Numbered from the stretch's first letter, positions 16,490 to 25,756 are shown. The stretch: DNA of 64,000 nucleotides from Amycolatopsis sp. WQ 127309 (GCF_023023025.1 NZ_CP095481.1:5841001-5905000); one strand, 5' to 3'. Numbers and translations are program-made. Notes: generated from the sequence alone by a model not told the origin.

Positions 16490-18084
16490 CCACCCTGAGG
16501 TCCACAGTGGACACGCGGGCCGCCGAGTTCGGCGCCAACCGCGAGGCGATGCTGGAGAAGCTCGCCGAGATCGACACCGAGCAGGCCAAGGCCGTGGCCG
16601 GCGGCGGTGACAAGTACGTCGAACGGCACCGCAAGCGCGGCAAGCTGCTCGCCCGCGAGCGGATCGAGCTGCTGCTCGACGAGGACTCGCCGTTCCTGGA
16701 GCTCTCGCCGCTGGCCGCGTGGGGCAGCGACTACCGCGTCGGCGCCAGTCTCGTCACCGGCATCGGTGTGGTCGAAGGCGTCGAGTGCCTGGTCTCGGCC
16801 AGCGACCCGACGGTCAAGGGCGGCGCGAGCAACCCGTGGACGGCCAAGAAGTCCTACCGGGCGGCGGACATCGCCGCGCAGAACCGGCTGCCGACGATCA
16901 ACCTCGTCGAGTCCGGCGGTGCGGACCTGCCGACGCAGAAGGAGATCTTCATCCCGGGCGGCCGGATCTTCCGGGACATCACGCGCGCCTCGGCCGCGGG
17001 CTGCCCGACGGTCGCGCTGGTGTTTGGCAACTCGACCGCCGGCGGCGCGTACCTGCCGGGCATGTCGGACTACGTCGTGATGGTCAAGGAACGCGCGAAG
17101 GTGTTCCTCGGCGGCCCGCCGCTGGTCAAGATGGCCACCGGTGAGGAGTCCGACGACGAGTCGCTAGGCGGCGCCGAGATGCACGCGCGGACCTCGGGCC
17201 TGGCCGACTACCTCGCTGTCGACGAGCAGGACGCGATCCGCCTGGGCCGCAGCATCATCAAGCGGCTCAACTGGACCAAGCAGGGGCCGACGCCGAAGCC
17301 GGAGTACGCCGAGCCGGTGTACGACGCCGAGGACCTGCTCGGCATCGTGCCGACCGACCTGAAGGTGCCGTTCGACCCGCGCGAGGTGATCGCCCGCGTC
17401 GTCGACGGCTCCGACTTCGACGAGTTCAAGCCGCTCTACGGGCCGAGCCTGGTGACGGGCTGGGCGAACATCCACGGCTACCCGGTCGGCGTGCTGGCCA
17501 ACGCGCAGGGCGTGCTGTTCGGCGAGGAGTCGCAGAAGGCCGCGCAGTTCATCCAGCTGGCCAACCAGATCCACACGCCGCTGGTCTTCCTGCACAACAC
17601 CACCGGCTACATGGTCGGCAAGGAGTACGAGCAGAGCGGCATCATCAAGCACGGCGCGATGATGATCAACGCCGTGTCGAACTCGAAGGTGCCGCACCTG
17701 TCCGTCCTCATGGGAGCGTCCTACGGCGCCGGGCACTACGGGATGTGCGGCCGGGCCTACGACCCCCGCTTCCTGTTCGCCTGGCCGAGTGCGAAGTCCG
17801 CGGTGATGGGCCCGGCGCAGCTGGCCGGCGTGCTGTCCATCGTGGCCCGCGCGGCCACCGAGGCGCGTGGCCAGGTGTACAGCGAGGAGAACGACAAGGC
17901 CATGCGCGCCATGGTGGAAGGCCAGATCGAAGCCGAGTCGATGCCGATGTTCCTCTCCGGCATGCTCTACGACGACGGCATCATCGACCCGCGCGACACC
18001 CGCACCGTGCTGGGGCTGAGCCTGTCCGCGATCCACAATGGACCAGTGAAGGGCGCCGAAGGCTTCGGCGTCTTCCGGATGTGA
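16486..18084 (+). CDS. Acyl-CoA carboxylase, carboxyltransferase (beta) subunit
   Basis: 532-residue carboxyltransferase of the methylcrotonyl-/geranyl-/propionyl-CoA carboxylase group. It transfers CO2 from biotin to an acyl-CoA, forming a complex with the biotinylated subunit encoded 7 bp downstream. The N-lobe oxyanion region is VFGNSTAGGAYLPGMSDY, and the C-lobe contains GASYGAGHYGMCGRAYDP, a signature of the MCC-like branch. It starts with ATGA overlap to the dehydrogenase. Substrate could be 3-methylcrotonyl-CoA or a geranyl-type acyl-CoA. Confidence 0.92.
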   Translation: MTTLRSTVDTRAAEFGANREAMLEKLAEIDTEQAKAVAGGGDKYVERHRKRGKLLARERIELLLDEDSPFLELSPLAAWGSDYRVGASLVTGIGVVEGVECLVSASDPTVKGGASNPWTAKKSYRAADIAAQNRLPTINLVESGGADLPTQKEIFIPGGRIFRDITRASAAGCPTVALVFGNSTAGGAYLPGMSDYVVMVKERAKVFLGGPPLVKMATGEESDDESLGGAEMHARTSGLADYLAVDEQDAIRLGRSIIKRLNWTKQGPTPKPEYAEPVYDAEDLLGIVPTDLKVPFDPREVIARVVDGSDFDEFKPLYGPSLVTGWANIHGYPVGVLANAQGVLFGEESQKAAQFIQLANQIHTPLVFLHNTTGYMVGKEYEQSGIIKHGAMMINAVSNSKVPHLSVLMGASYGAGHYGMCGRAYDPRFLFAWPSAKSAVMGPAQLAGVLSIVARAATEARGQVYSEENDKAMRAMVEGQIEAESMPMFLSGMLYDDGIIDPRDTRTVLGLSLSAIHNGPVKGAEGFGVFRM

Positions 18085-18091
18085 GTGAGCG

Positions 18092-20041
18092 ATGATCCAG
18101 AACCTGCTGGTCGCCAACCGCGGCGAGATCGCCCGCCGCGTCTTCCGCAGCTGTCGCGACGCCGGGATCGGCACGGTCGCCGTGTTCTCCGACGCCGATG
18201 CCGCCGCACCCCACGCGCTGGAAGCCGACGCGGCCGTCCGGCTGCCCGGCAACGCGCCGTCCGAGACGTACCTGCGCGCCGAGCTGCTGGTCAAGGCCGC
18301 CGCGGACACCGGCGCCGACGCCGTCCACCCTGGTTACGGCTTCCTGTCCGAGAACGCCGCGTTCGCCCGCGCCGTGCTCGACGCCGGGCTGACCTGGGTC
18401 GGGCCGCCGCCGGAGGCCATCGAGACCATGGGCTCCAAGGTGGAGTCCAAGCGGCTGATGGCCGCCGCGGGTGTGCCCGTGCTGTCCGAACTGGACCCGG
18501 CTTCGGTGACCGACGCGGATCTTCCGTTGCTGGTCAAGGCGTCCGCCGGGGGTGGTGGCCGCGGGATGCGCGTGGTCCGCTCCCTCGACGAGCTGGCCGA
18601 GGCCGTGGAAGGCGCGAGCGCGGAGGCCGCGTCCGCGTTCGGCGACCCGACCGTGTTCTGCGAGCGGTACCTGGAGACCGGGCGGCACATCGAGGTCCAG
18701 GTCATGGCCGACCGGCACGGCACGGTGTGGGCGGTGGGGGAGCGGGAGTGCTCGATCCAGCGCCGGCACCAGAAGGTCGTCGAGGAAGCGCCGTCGCCGT
18801 TCGTCGACGACGCCCTGCGCGCGGAGCTGTTCGACGCCGCGCGCAAGGCGGCCCAGGCGATCGACTACGTCGGCGCGGGCACCGTCGAGTTCCTCGCCGG
18901 GCCGGACGGGCGGTTCTACTTCCTGGAGATGAACACCCGGCTGCAGGTCGAGCACCCGGTCACCGAGAACGTCACGGGCCTGGACCTGGTGGCGCTGCAG
19001 CTGCGCGTCGCCGACGGGGAACGGCTGCCCGCCGATCCGCCGCCGACCGTCGGGCACTCCATCGAGGTCCGGCTCTACGCCGAGGACCCGGCCGCGAACT
19101 GGCAGCCGCAGAGCGGCACGCTGCACACGTTCGACGTGCCCGATGTGGACCGTTCCTTCACCCACGGACCAGGGCTGCGGCTGGATTCCGGGTTCATCAG
19201 CGGCTCGGTCGTCGGCGTCCACTACGACCCGATGCTGGCCAAGGTGATCACCTGGGCGCCGACCCGCGCCGAGGCCGCGCGACGGCTCGCCAAGGCCCTG
19301 GCGGCGACGAAGATCCACGGCGTCGTCACCAACCGCGACCTGCTGGTCACCATCCTGCGGCACGACGCCTTCCTGGCCGGGGAGACCGACACGGCGTTCT
19401 TCGATCGGCACGGCCTCGACACGCTGGCCGCGCCATTGGCCACTGTGGACACCGAGCGCCTGTCCGCGTTGGCCGCCGCGCTGGCGGAAGCCGCGACGAA
19501 CCGGGCGTCGGCGACGACACAGGGGCGGTTGCCGAGTGGCTGGCGCAACGTCCGTTCCGCCGGGCAGCGCAAGGTCTTCTCGATCGGCGACCGCGAGTAC
19601 GAGGTCGTCTACACGCTCGGCCGGGACGGGCTGCGCGCCGTGGGATACGACGCCGAGCTGGTCGGCGCCGAGCCCGGCCGGGTCGTCCTGGACGTCGCCG
19701 GCGTGCGGCGCACCTTCGGCGTCGCCCGGCACGACGGCGTGTCCTATGTGGACTCTGCGCTCGGTTCGGTCGCGCTGACGGCGGCACCGCGGTTCGCCGA
19801 CCCGGACGCGGCGCTGGCGGCGGGCTCGCTGGTGGCGCCGATGCCGGGCACCGTCGTCCGGCTCGCCGTGCAGGCCGGGGATCCGGTCAAGGCGGGCGAT
19901 CCGCTGCTGTGGCTCGAAGCGATGAAGATGGAACACCGGATTGCGGCGCCCGCGGACGGCGTGGTGACGGAGCTGCCGGTGACAGTGGGACAGCAGGTCG
20001 AAGTGGGCACGATCCTTGCGGTGGTAGGAGAAGAAGCATGA
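18092..20041 (+). CDS. Acyl-CoA carboxylase, biotin carboxylase-BCCP (alpha) subunit
   Basis: 649-residue subunit with biotin carboxylase at about 1-445 (ATP-grasp loop KASAGGGGRGMRVV, catalytic ECSIQRRHQKVVEE, metal-binding FLEMNTRLQVEHPVTE), a linker domain, and a C-terminal biotinyl domain whose EAMKMEH motif puts the biotinylated lysine at Lys612. It uses ATP and bicarbonate to charge biotin for the beta subunit. It overlaps the following dehydrogenase by ATGA. Confidence 0.95.
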   Translation: MIQNLLVANRGEIARRVFRSCRDAGIGTVAVFSDADAAAPHALEADAAVRLPGNAPSETYLRAELLVKAAADTGADAVHPGYGFLSENAAFARAVLDAGLTWVGPPPEAIETMGSKVESKRLMAAAGVPVLSELDPASVTDADLPLLVKASAGGGGRGMRVVRSLDELAEAVEGASAEAASAFGDPTVFCERYLETGRHIEVQVMADRHGTVWAVGERECSIQRRHQKVVEEAPSPFVDDALRAELFDAARKAAQAIDYVGAGTVEFLAGPDGRFYFLEMNTRLQVEHPVTENVTGLDLVALQLRVADGERLPADPPPTVGHSIEVRLYAEDPAANWQPQSGTLHTFDVPDVDRSFTHGPGLRLDSGFISGSVVGVHYDPMLAKVITWAPTRAEAARRLAKALAATKIHGVVTNRDLLVTILRHDAFLAGETDTAFFDRHGLDTLAAPLATVDTERLSALAAALAEAATNRASATTQGRLPSGWRNVRSAGQRKVFSIGDREYEVVYTLGRDGLRAVGYDAELVGAEPGRVVLDVAGVRRTFGVARHDGVSYVDSALGSVALTAAPRFADPDAALAAGSLVAPMPGTVVRLAVQAGDPVKAGDPLLWLEAMKMEHRIAAPADGVVTELPVTVGQQVEVGTILAVVGEEA

Positions 20042-21204
20042 ACGCGATGAACTTCATCGAGCCCGAGGAGCGGATCGCGCTCCGCAAGGCCGTCGCCGAG
20101 CTGGGCACCAAGTACGGCCACGAGTACTACGCCAAGAAGGCCCGCGCCGGCGAGAAGACCCACGAGCTGTGGGACGAGGCCGGCCGCCTGGGCTACCTCG
20201 GCGTCAACATCCCCGAGGAGTACGGCGGCGGGGGCGCGGGCATCGCCGACCTCGCCGCGGTGCTCGAAGAGCTGGCCGCCGCGGGCTCGCCGTTGCTGCT
20301 CATGGTCGTCTCGCCGGCGATCTGCGGCACCGTGATCTCGCGTTTCGGCACCGAAGAGCAGAAGAAGCAGTGGCTGCCGGGCATCGCCGACGGCAGCAAG
20401 CGGATGGTCTTCGCCATCACCGAGCCGGACGCCGGGTCGAACTCGCACAAGATCACCACCACCGCCAAGCGCGACGGCGACGGCTGGGTCCTCAGTGGAC
20501 GCAAGGTCTACATCTCCGGCGTCGACGAGGCGGACGCGGTGCTCGTCGTCGGCCGGATGGAGGACTCGAAGACCGGCCGGCTCAAGCCCGCGCTGTTCAT
20601 CCTCCCGACGGGCACGGCCGGGTTCGAGTACACCGTGATCCCGATGGACATCGTCGCGCCGGAGAACCAGTTCTCGCTGTTCCTCGACGACGTCAAGCTC
20701 CCGGCCGAGGCGCTCGTCGGCGAGGAGGACGCGGCGATCGCGCAGCTGTTCGCCGGCCTCAACCCGGAACGCATCATGGGCGCGTCGTTCTCCCTCGGCA
20801 TCGCCCGGTACGCGCTGGCCAAGGCCGTCTCCTACGCGAACCAGCGGCAGGTCTGGGGCACGCCGATCGGTGCCCACCAGGGCCTCGCGCACCCACTGTC
20901 GGAGATCAAGATCGAGCTGGAACTGGCCAAGCTGATGACCCAGAAGGCCGCCTCGCTCTACGACTCGGGCGACGACTTCGGCGCGGGGGAGTCGGCCAAC
21001 ATGGCCAAGTACGCCGCCGCCGAGGTCGCCATCCGCGCCACCGACCAGGCCGTGCAGACCCACGGCGGCAACGGCCTGGCCACCGAGTACGGCCTCGGCA
21101 CGCTGGTCACCGCCGTCCGGCTGGGCCGGATCGCCCCGGTCAGCCGCGAGATGGTGCTCAACTTCGTCGGCCAGCACAGCCTCGGCCTGCCCAAGTCCTA
21201 CTAG
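20038..21204 (+). CDS. Acyl-CoA dehydrogenase, second of the operon
   Basis: 388-residue acyl-CoA dehydrogenase paralogue, only distantly similar to the one at 15341. FAD/substrate motifs are ITEPDAGSNSHKI and QTHGGNGLATEYGL. The C-terminal catalytic segment is RIAPVSREMVLNF rather than YEGT. A start at 20047 (MNFIEPEER) is equally plausible; 20038 is used because it overlaps the upstream stop. Having two dehydrogenases in one operon fits a branched or terpenoid acyl chain needing more than one oxidation round. Confidence 0.9.
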   Translation: MNAMNFIEPEERIALRKAVAELGTKYGHEYYAKKARAGEKTHELWDEAGRLGYLGVNIPEEYGGGGAGIADLAAVLEELAAAGSPLLLMVVSPAICGTVISRFGTEEQKKQWLPGIADGSKRMVFAITEPDAGSNSHKITTTAKRDGDGWVLSGRKVYISGVDEADAVLVVGRMEDSKTGRLKPALFILPTGTAGFEYTVIPMDIVAPENQFSLFLDDVKLPAEALVGEEDAAIAQLFAGLNPERIMGASFSLGIARYALAKAVSYANQRQVWGTPIGAHQGLAHPLSEIKIELELAKLMTQKAASLYDSGDDFGAGESANMAKYAAAEVAIRATDQAVQTHGGNGLATEYGLGTLVTAVRLGRIAPVSREMVLNFVGQHSLGLPKSY

Positions 21205-21213
21205 GAGGGCGCC

Positions 21214-22047
21214 ATGTCTACTTTGGACGGCAAGACCATCATCATGTCGGGCGGCAGCCGCGGCATCGGCGAGGCGATCGCCATCCGCGCCGCAGCCGAC
21301 GGTGCCAACGTCGCGCTGCTCGCCAAGACCGCCGAACCGCACCCGAAGCTGCCCGGCACGATCCACACGGCCGCGGAGGCCATCGAGAAGGCCGGCGGGC
21401 ACGCGCTGCCGATCCTCGGCGACGTCCGGGACGACGACGGGGTCGCGGCGGCCGTGGCGAAGACCGTGGAGCAGTTCGGCGGCATCGACATCGTCGTGAA
21501 CAACGCCAGCGCGATCGACCTGACGCCGACCGAGCAGGTCAGCATGAAGCGCTACGACCTGATGCAGGACATCAACGCGCGCGGCACGTTCCTGCTGTCC
21601 AAGCTGGCCATCCCGCACCTGCGGGCCTCGGCGAACGCGCACATCCTGACGCTGTCGCCGCCGATCAGCCTCGACGAGAAGTGGTTCACCGCCGGCCACC
21701 TCGCCTACAGCATCGCGAAGTACTCGATGAGCCTGGTGACCGTCGGTCTCGCCGCGGAACTTCGCGAAGACGGCGTCGCCGTCAACTCGCTCTGGCCGCG
21801 CACGACGATCGACACGGCGGCGATCCGCAACGTCGTCGGCGCCGAGCTGGCCGACCGCAGCCGTACGCCGGAGATCATGGCCGACGCCGCGTACGCGATC
21901 CTCACCAAGCCGAGCCGCGAGGCGACCGGGAACTTCTTCCTCGACGACGAGGTCCTGCGCGCCGAAGGGGTCACCGACTTCGCGAAGTACCGGATCGGGG
22001 GCTCCGAGGACGACCTCCAGCTCGACTTCTGGGTCGACCCGGCGTAG
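21214..22047 (+). CDS. SDR oxidoreductase, HSDL2-like
   Basis: 277-residue short-chain dehydrogenase. The cofactor motif is SGGSRGIGEAI (about 12-22) and the catalytic Tyr and Lys are in AYSIAKYSMS. Layout and the C-terminal EVLRAEGVTDFAKYRI match the hydroxysteroid-dehydrogenase-like 2 group, which also includes AtuB-like proteins. It probably oxidises a hydroxyacyl-CoA or an alcohol in the same pathway. A clear AGGAGGG ribosome site precedes the ATG. Confidence 0.88.
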   Translation: MSTLDGKTIIMSGGSRGIGEAIAIRAAADGANVALLAKTAEPHPKLPGTIHTAAEAIEKAGGHALPILGDVRDDDGVAAAVAKTVEQFGGIDIVVNNASAIDLTPTEQVSMKRYDLMQDINARGTFLLSKLAIPHLRASANAHILTLSPPISLDEKWFTAGHLAYSIAKYSMSLVTVGLAAELREDGVAVNSLWPRTTIDTAAIRNVVGAELADRSRTPEIMADAAYAILTKPSREATGNFFLDDEVLRAEGVTDFAKYRIGGSEDDLQLDFWVDPA

Positions 22048-22050
22048 CCG

Positions 22051-22653
22051 ATGCTCCGCGAACCGCAGCAGGAACGCAGCCGCACCACCCGGCGGCGGCT
22101 CATCGAGGCCGCGCTCGACAGCTTCGGCGAGCGCGGCTGGCACGGGGTCACGGTCGCCGTGATCGCCGAACGCGCGGGCGTCTCCCGGGGTGCCGCGCAG
22201 CACCACTTCCCGACGCGGGAAGACCTGGTCGCGGCGGCGGTGGACCTCCTGGGTGAGGCCCAGATCGACGAACTGCGCGCGCAGGCCGCGGACCTGCCCA
22301 GCGGGTCGTCGCGCATCGAGCGGGTCGTCGAGATGGTGCTGAACCTGTACACCGGACCGCTGTTCCGGGCCGCGTTGCAGCTCTGGGCGGTCGCGGCCAC
22401 GGACGAGGCGCTCCGGGACGTCCTGGTGCCCTTGGAGGCCCGGGTCGGCCGTGAGGCGCACCGGGTGACCGTCGAGCTGCTGGGCGTCGACGAGTCCCGG
22501 CCGGGGGTGCGCGAGCTGGTCCAGGCCACGCTCGACCTCGCCCGCGGCCTGGGCCTGGCGAACCTGCTGACCGACGACACCCGGCGGCGGCGTCAGATCG
22601 TCCGCGAGTGGGCGCAGACCCTCGAACTCCGCATGGCTGAAGCCGCGAGCTGA
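22051..22653 (+). CDS. TetR-family regulator of the acyl-CoA operon
   Basis: 200-residue TetR protein. The N-terminal helix-turn-helix is at about 28-52 (VAVIAERAGVSRGAAQHHF) and is followed by a ligand-binding domain. It is the last gene of the operon, 3 bp after the SDR stop, and probably represses the operon in the absence of a CoA-ester ligand, as AtuR does in Pseudomonas (inference). A candidate operator lies at 12747-12775. Confidence 0.88.
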   Translation: MLREPQQERSRTTRRRLIEAALDSFGERGWHGVTVAVIAERAGVSRGAAQHHFPTREDLVAAAVDLLGEAQIDELRAQAADLPSGSSRIERVVEMVLNLYTGPLFRAALQLWAVAATDEALRDVLVPLEARVGREAHRVTVELLGVDESRPGVRELVQATLDLARGLGLANLLTDDTRRRRQIVREWAQTLELRMAEAAS

Positions 22654-22835
22654 CCTGGCGGCACTGACGCACTGGTCCAGGCCACTTTCCGGCCCGTTGA
22701 CCGCGCTCGAGGCCCGCTCCGCCGACTGGCCGGAACCGCCAAGGTCTAGTAAACGTCCTAGTGCTGTAGCTAACACAATTGGCCCAATGGACGATGACTC
22801 GTAGTAGCAGGTTCACGAAGCAGAAAGGCAGTCCG

Positions 22836-23093
22836 GTGTCCGGTTCAGGAGTCGAGCTCACCCACCGCGCGATGGCGATGCTGAGGGCGGTGGCAGCCGG
22901 GCGTGCTGAGATGTCGTGCAGCTGCGAACCGGACCTCTTCGTAGACGGTTTCGCCTGTTGCGATCAGATGACCGCGCACGCGCTGGCCCACGGCGGCTAT
23001 GTCCGCCCTGCCGCCGACGGCGCCGTCGGGCGCGTCCCGGCCGAACTGACCGAGGCCGGGCGGGCCGCGCTGGAGATCACCCTCGCCGCCTGA
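22836..23093 (+). CDS. Small Cys-rich protein of unknown function
   Basis: 85-residue protein, GTG start with AGAAAGG about 8 bases upstream. It has five Cys in a short span: CSC at about 33-35, then GFACCDQM. The C-terminal half (RVPAELTEAGRAALEI) looks like the end of a winged-helix or DUF-type fold. The Cys cluster might bind a metal or an FeS cluster, or sense redox. I do not recognise the family. It stands alone in the 540-bp space between the TetR gene and murJ. Confidence 0.6.
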   Translation: MSGSGVELTHRAMAMLRAVAAGRAEMSCSCEPDLFVDGFACCDQMTAHALAHGGYVRPAADGAVGRVPAELTEAGRAALEITLAA

Positions 23094-23190
23094 GCCCGGA
23101 GCCGCCGTCACTGAGCGTCGCGCTGTTCGCTCGCACGTTCGGTGACCACCGCCGTCCCCGCTCAGGGCCCTGACCTGGCAGTGTGGTGCC

Positions 23191-24972
23191 ATGGCGGATC
23201 AGGACCCCCCGGCCACGAAGCCGGGGGACGAGGAAGCGACGATCTTCCTCCCCAGTGACTTGCGCGGCCACCACTGGCCGACCCGCGACCTCGACGTCTC
23301 CCGGCGGCCGTACGACGAGTTCGCCACCCAGATCGTCGCGAGGCCACCCGCGTCGCCGGTTTCGGCCGGTCGCAGCGAGGGGGCCGGCGCTTCGCTGGCC
23401 CGCTCGAGCGGGCGGATGGCGATCGCCTCGACCGTCAGCCGGATCACCGGCTTCGTCGCCAAGCTGCTGCTCGCCGCCGTGGTCGGCACCGGGATCGTCA
23501 ACGACGCCTTCACCGTCGCCAACACCCTGCCGAACATCGTGTTCGAGCTGCTCTTCGGCGGCGTGCTGGCCAGTGTCGTGGTGCCGCTGCTGGTCCGCTC
23601 GCAGGACGACGCCGACGGCGGCCGGGCCTACACCCAGCGGCTTCTCACGATGGCGCTGGTGCTGCTCACCGTCGGGACGGCCGTCGCGGTGGCCATCGCG
23701 CCGCTGTTCACCGCGCTCTACGTCGACAAATCGTCAGCGGAGGCCAACCCGGGGCTCACCACCGCGCTGGCCTACCTGCTGCTGCCGCAGATCCTGTTCT
23801 ACGGCCTGTTCGCGCTGATGTCGGCCATCCTCAACGCCCAGAACGTGTTCGGCCCGCCGGCCTGGGCGCCGGTGCTGAACAACGTCGTCGTCACCGCCAC
23901 CCTGGTCGTGTTCGCGCTGATGCCGGGGGAGCTGACGCTCAACCCGGTGCGGATGAGCGACCCGAAGCTGCTCGTGCTCGGCTTCGGCACCACGCTCGGC
24001 ATCGTCGTGCAGGCGCTGGTGCTCATCCCGGCGTTGCTGCGCACCGGCTTCCGGTTCCGCTGGCGCTGGGGCTTCGACCCGCGGATGAAGGAGTTCGGCG
24101 GGCTCGCCGCGTGGATCCTCGGGTACGTCGTGGTGAGCCACGTCGGGTTCGTCGTCACGACCCGGGTGCTGACCGGCGGCACCGGCGGCGGCGTCACCGC
24201 CTACAGCTACGCGTCGCTGCTCTTCCAGCTGCCGTACGGCATCCTCGGCGTCTCGCTGCTGACCGCGCTGATGCCGCGGATGAGCCGGGCCGCCGCGGAC
24301 GGCGACACCGCGCGGCTCGTCGGCGACCTTTCGCTCGCCTCCCGGATCTCCACGGTGCTGTTCGTGCCGATCTCCGCCGCGCTGGCCGTCGTCGGCACGC
24401 CGATCGGCGTCGCGATCTTCACCTGGGGCCGCGGCACCCTCGACGACGCCGAGCGGCTCGGCCAGACCCTCGCCGTCTCCGCGGTCGGGCTGCTGCCGTA
24501 CGCGCTGGTGATGCTGCAGCTGCGGGTGTTCTACGCGATGAAGGACGCCCGCACGCCCACGCTGATCATGCTCGTGATGACCGCGGTGAAGATCCCGCTG
24601 CTGTTCCTCTGCCGCGGGCTGCTCGACGGCGAGCACATCGTCTACGGTGTCATGCTGGTCAACGGCGCGGGGTTCGTCGTCGGCGCCGTGCTCGGCCAGG
24701 TCTGGCTGTGGGTGCGGCTCGGGCACCTGCGCAGCCGCCGCTCGCTGCGGGTCGGGCTCATCACCCTGGGCGTGAGCGGGCTCGGGGTGCTGGCCGCGGT
24801 GCTCGCCGGCTACGCCGTGCCGGGCTCGCTCGGCGTGATCCCCGCGGCGTGGGTGAAGCTGCCGATCCAGGGCCTGCTCGGGATCGCGGTGCCGTTCGGC
24901 CTCCTGGCGCTGGTGAAGCTGCCCGAGTTCACGCCCGTGACCCGCCGGGTGGCGGGGCTGCTGCGTCGCTGA
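23191..24972 (+). CDS. murJ: Lipid II flippase MurJ/MviN
   Basis: 593-residue integral membrane protein of the MOP superfamily, with about 14 transmembrane helices after a cytoplasmic N-terminal extension of about 75 residues rich in charged and Pro residues. It moves lipid II across the membrane for peptidoglycan synthesis. Recognisable segments are STVSRITGFVAKLL and VNDAFTVANTLPNIVFELL, the N-terminal MurJ helices. Unlike mycobacterial MviN it has no C-terminal pseudokinase. Located here without other cell-wall genes. Confidence 0.92.
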   Translation: MADQDPPATKPGDEEATIFLPSDLRGHHWPTRDLDVSRRPYDEFATQIVARPPASPVSAGRSEGAGASLARSSGRMAIASTVSRITGFVAKLLLAAVVGTGIVNDAFTVANTLPNIVFELLFGGVLASVVVPLLVRSQDDADGGRAYTQRLLTMALVLLTVGTAVAVAIAPLFTALYVDKSSAEANPGLTTALAYLLLPQILFYGLFALMSAILNAQNVFGPPAWAPVLNNVVVTATLVVFALMPGELTLNPVRMSDPKLLVLGFGTTLGIVVQALVLIPALLRTGFRFRWRWGFDPRMKEFGGLAAWILGYVVVSHVGFVVTTRVLTGGTGGGVTAYSYASLLFQLPYGILGVSLLTALMPRMSRAAADGDTARLVGDLSLASRISTVLFVPISAALAVVGTPIGVAIFTWGRGTLDDAERLGQTLAVSAVGLLPYALVMLQLRVFYAMKDARTPTLIMLVMTAVKIPLLFLCRGLLDGEHIVYGVMLVNGAGFVVGAVLGQVWLWVRLGHLRSRRSLRVGLITLGVSGLGVLAAVLAGYAVPGSLGVIPAAWVKLPIQGLLGIAVPFGLLALVKLPEFTPVTRRVAGLLRR

Positions 24973-24993
24973 ACTCCTTGTTGACGACTACGG

Positions 24994-25010
24994 CCGGAAT
25001 CGCGTTCCGG
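24994..25010. terminator. Short hairpin after murJ
   Basis: CCGGAA (24994-24999) and TTCCGG (25005-25010) pair around a 5-nt loop, 21 bp after the murJ stop. A weak intrinsic terminator is likely. Confidence 0.4.
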
Positions 25011-25111
25011 ACGTCTCGAAACGATAACGAGAGGGCTGCGATCAGCACGTTTACAATTCCGGCGCCGGTTCCTAATATCCAGCGGGATCAGCGAAGGGGT
25101 GGAGGTCGTTC

Positions 25112-25612
25112 ATGACGCGCAGCGCGCGCAGGCGGCGGGACCGGGTCTCGGTCGACGAACTGCTCCGGCAGGCGGGGGTCCGGCCGCAGAAGCCGGGCTC
25201 GCGCTCGGCCCGGGTGGCGGCCCGGCGCAACGGCGAGCCGGGCGGCGTGGCGAGCCGGATCGCCCTGGCGTCGGCGGTGACCGTGGTGCTGGGCGGGCTG
25301 GTGCTCGCGCTGGTGGTGCGGCCCGACCCCGTCCCGGGAACCACGCCCTTCCCACAGCTGCAGCCGGCCACCGGCACGCCGTCCTCGAGCGCGCTCGCGG
25401 TGCCCACGCGGACGACCACGCCGTCCCCGGTGGTCATGCAGGCCCAGCGGACGCCGACACCGACGCCGACGCCGTCACCTGCCGTGTCGACGGTGGTGAT
25501 CCCGCCCCCGACGACCACGGTGCCACCACCGACCACAGTGGACTTGAGCACGCTGAACCCGGGCTACTCGACCTACGGCGGCGGCGACCACCACGGCGGT
25601 CACACCCGCTGA
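25112..25612 (+). CDS. Single-pass membrane protein with Pro/Thr-rich tail
   Basis: 166 residues: a basic cytoplasmic N-terminus (about 1-47), one transmembrane helix (about 48-69, IALASAVTVVLGGLVLALVV), then an extracytoplasmic Pro/Thr/Ser-rich stalk with TPTPTPTPSP and ending GGGDHHGGHTR. The His-rich tip could bind metal, but no domain is recognised. GGTGGAGGT is 6-8 bases before the ATG. It faces the chitinase gene convergently across two hairpins. Confidence 0.65.
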   Translation: MTRSARRRRDRVSVDELLRQAGVRPQKPGSRSARVAARRNGEPGGVASRIALASAVTVVLGGLVLALVVRPDPVPGTTPFPQLQPATGTPSSSALAVPTRTTTPSPVVMQAQRTPTPTPTPSPAVSTVVIPPPTTTVPPPTTVDLSTLNPGYSTYGGGDHHGGHTR

Positions 25613-25648
25613 CGCCGCAGCGTTCCGCCGGCCCGCGAAACGAAATTC

Positions 25649-25702
25649 GGGTCCCGCTCAGCGGAAACCGAATCCGGCGGCACTTCCCGCTGAGCGGGAA
25701 CC
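25649..25702. repeat. Pair of inverted CCCGCTSAGCGG palindromes
   Basis: 25649-25670 and 25681-25702 are inverted near-copies, and each is itself palindromic around CCCGCT-AGCGG. Either the two fold individually or they form one long cruciform with a 10-nt loop. The position between convergent genes suggests a bidirectional terminator or a dispersed palindromic repeat. Confidence 0.55.
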
Positions 25703-25712
25703 AACGAAACCG

Positions 25713-25756
25713 CGAAGGCCCTCTCACCGACCCCGATGCCGGTGAGAGGGCCCTCG
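25713..25756. terminator. 17-bp-arm hairpin between convergent genes
   Basis: Arms 25713-25729 and 25740-25756 pair with one G-U-type mismatch around a 10-nt loop. The hairpin ends 24 bp before the chitinase stop on the opposite strand, so it can serve both the membrane-protein gene and the chitinase. The arm GAAGGCCCTCTCACCG resembles GAAGGCCTCCTTACCGG at 4132-4186. Confidence 0.75.

Noticed and set aside
22687..22735. TTCCGGCC...GGCCGGAA inverted repeat after the TetR gene at 22051
   Set aside because: The arms are 8 bp with a loop of more than 30 nt, so it is a weak structure and not listed as a terminator.
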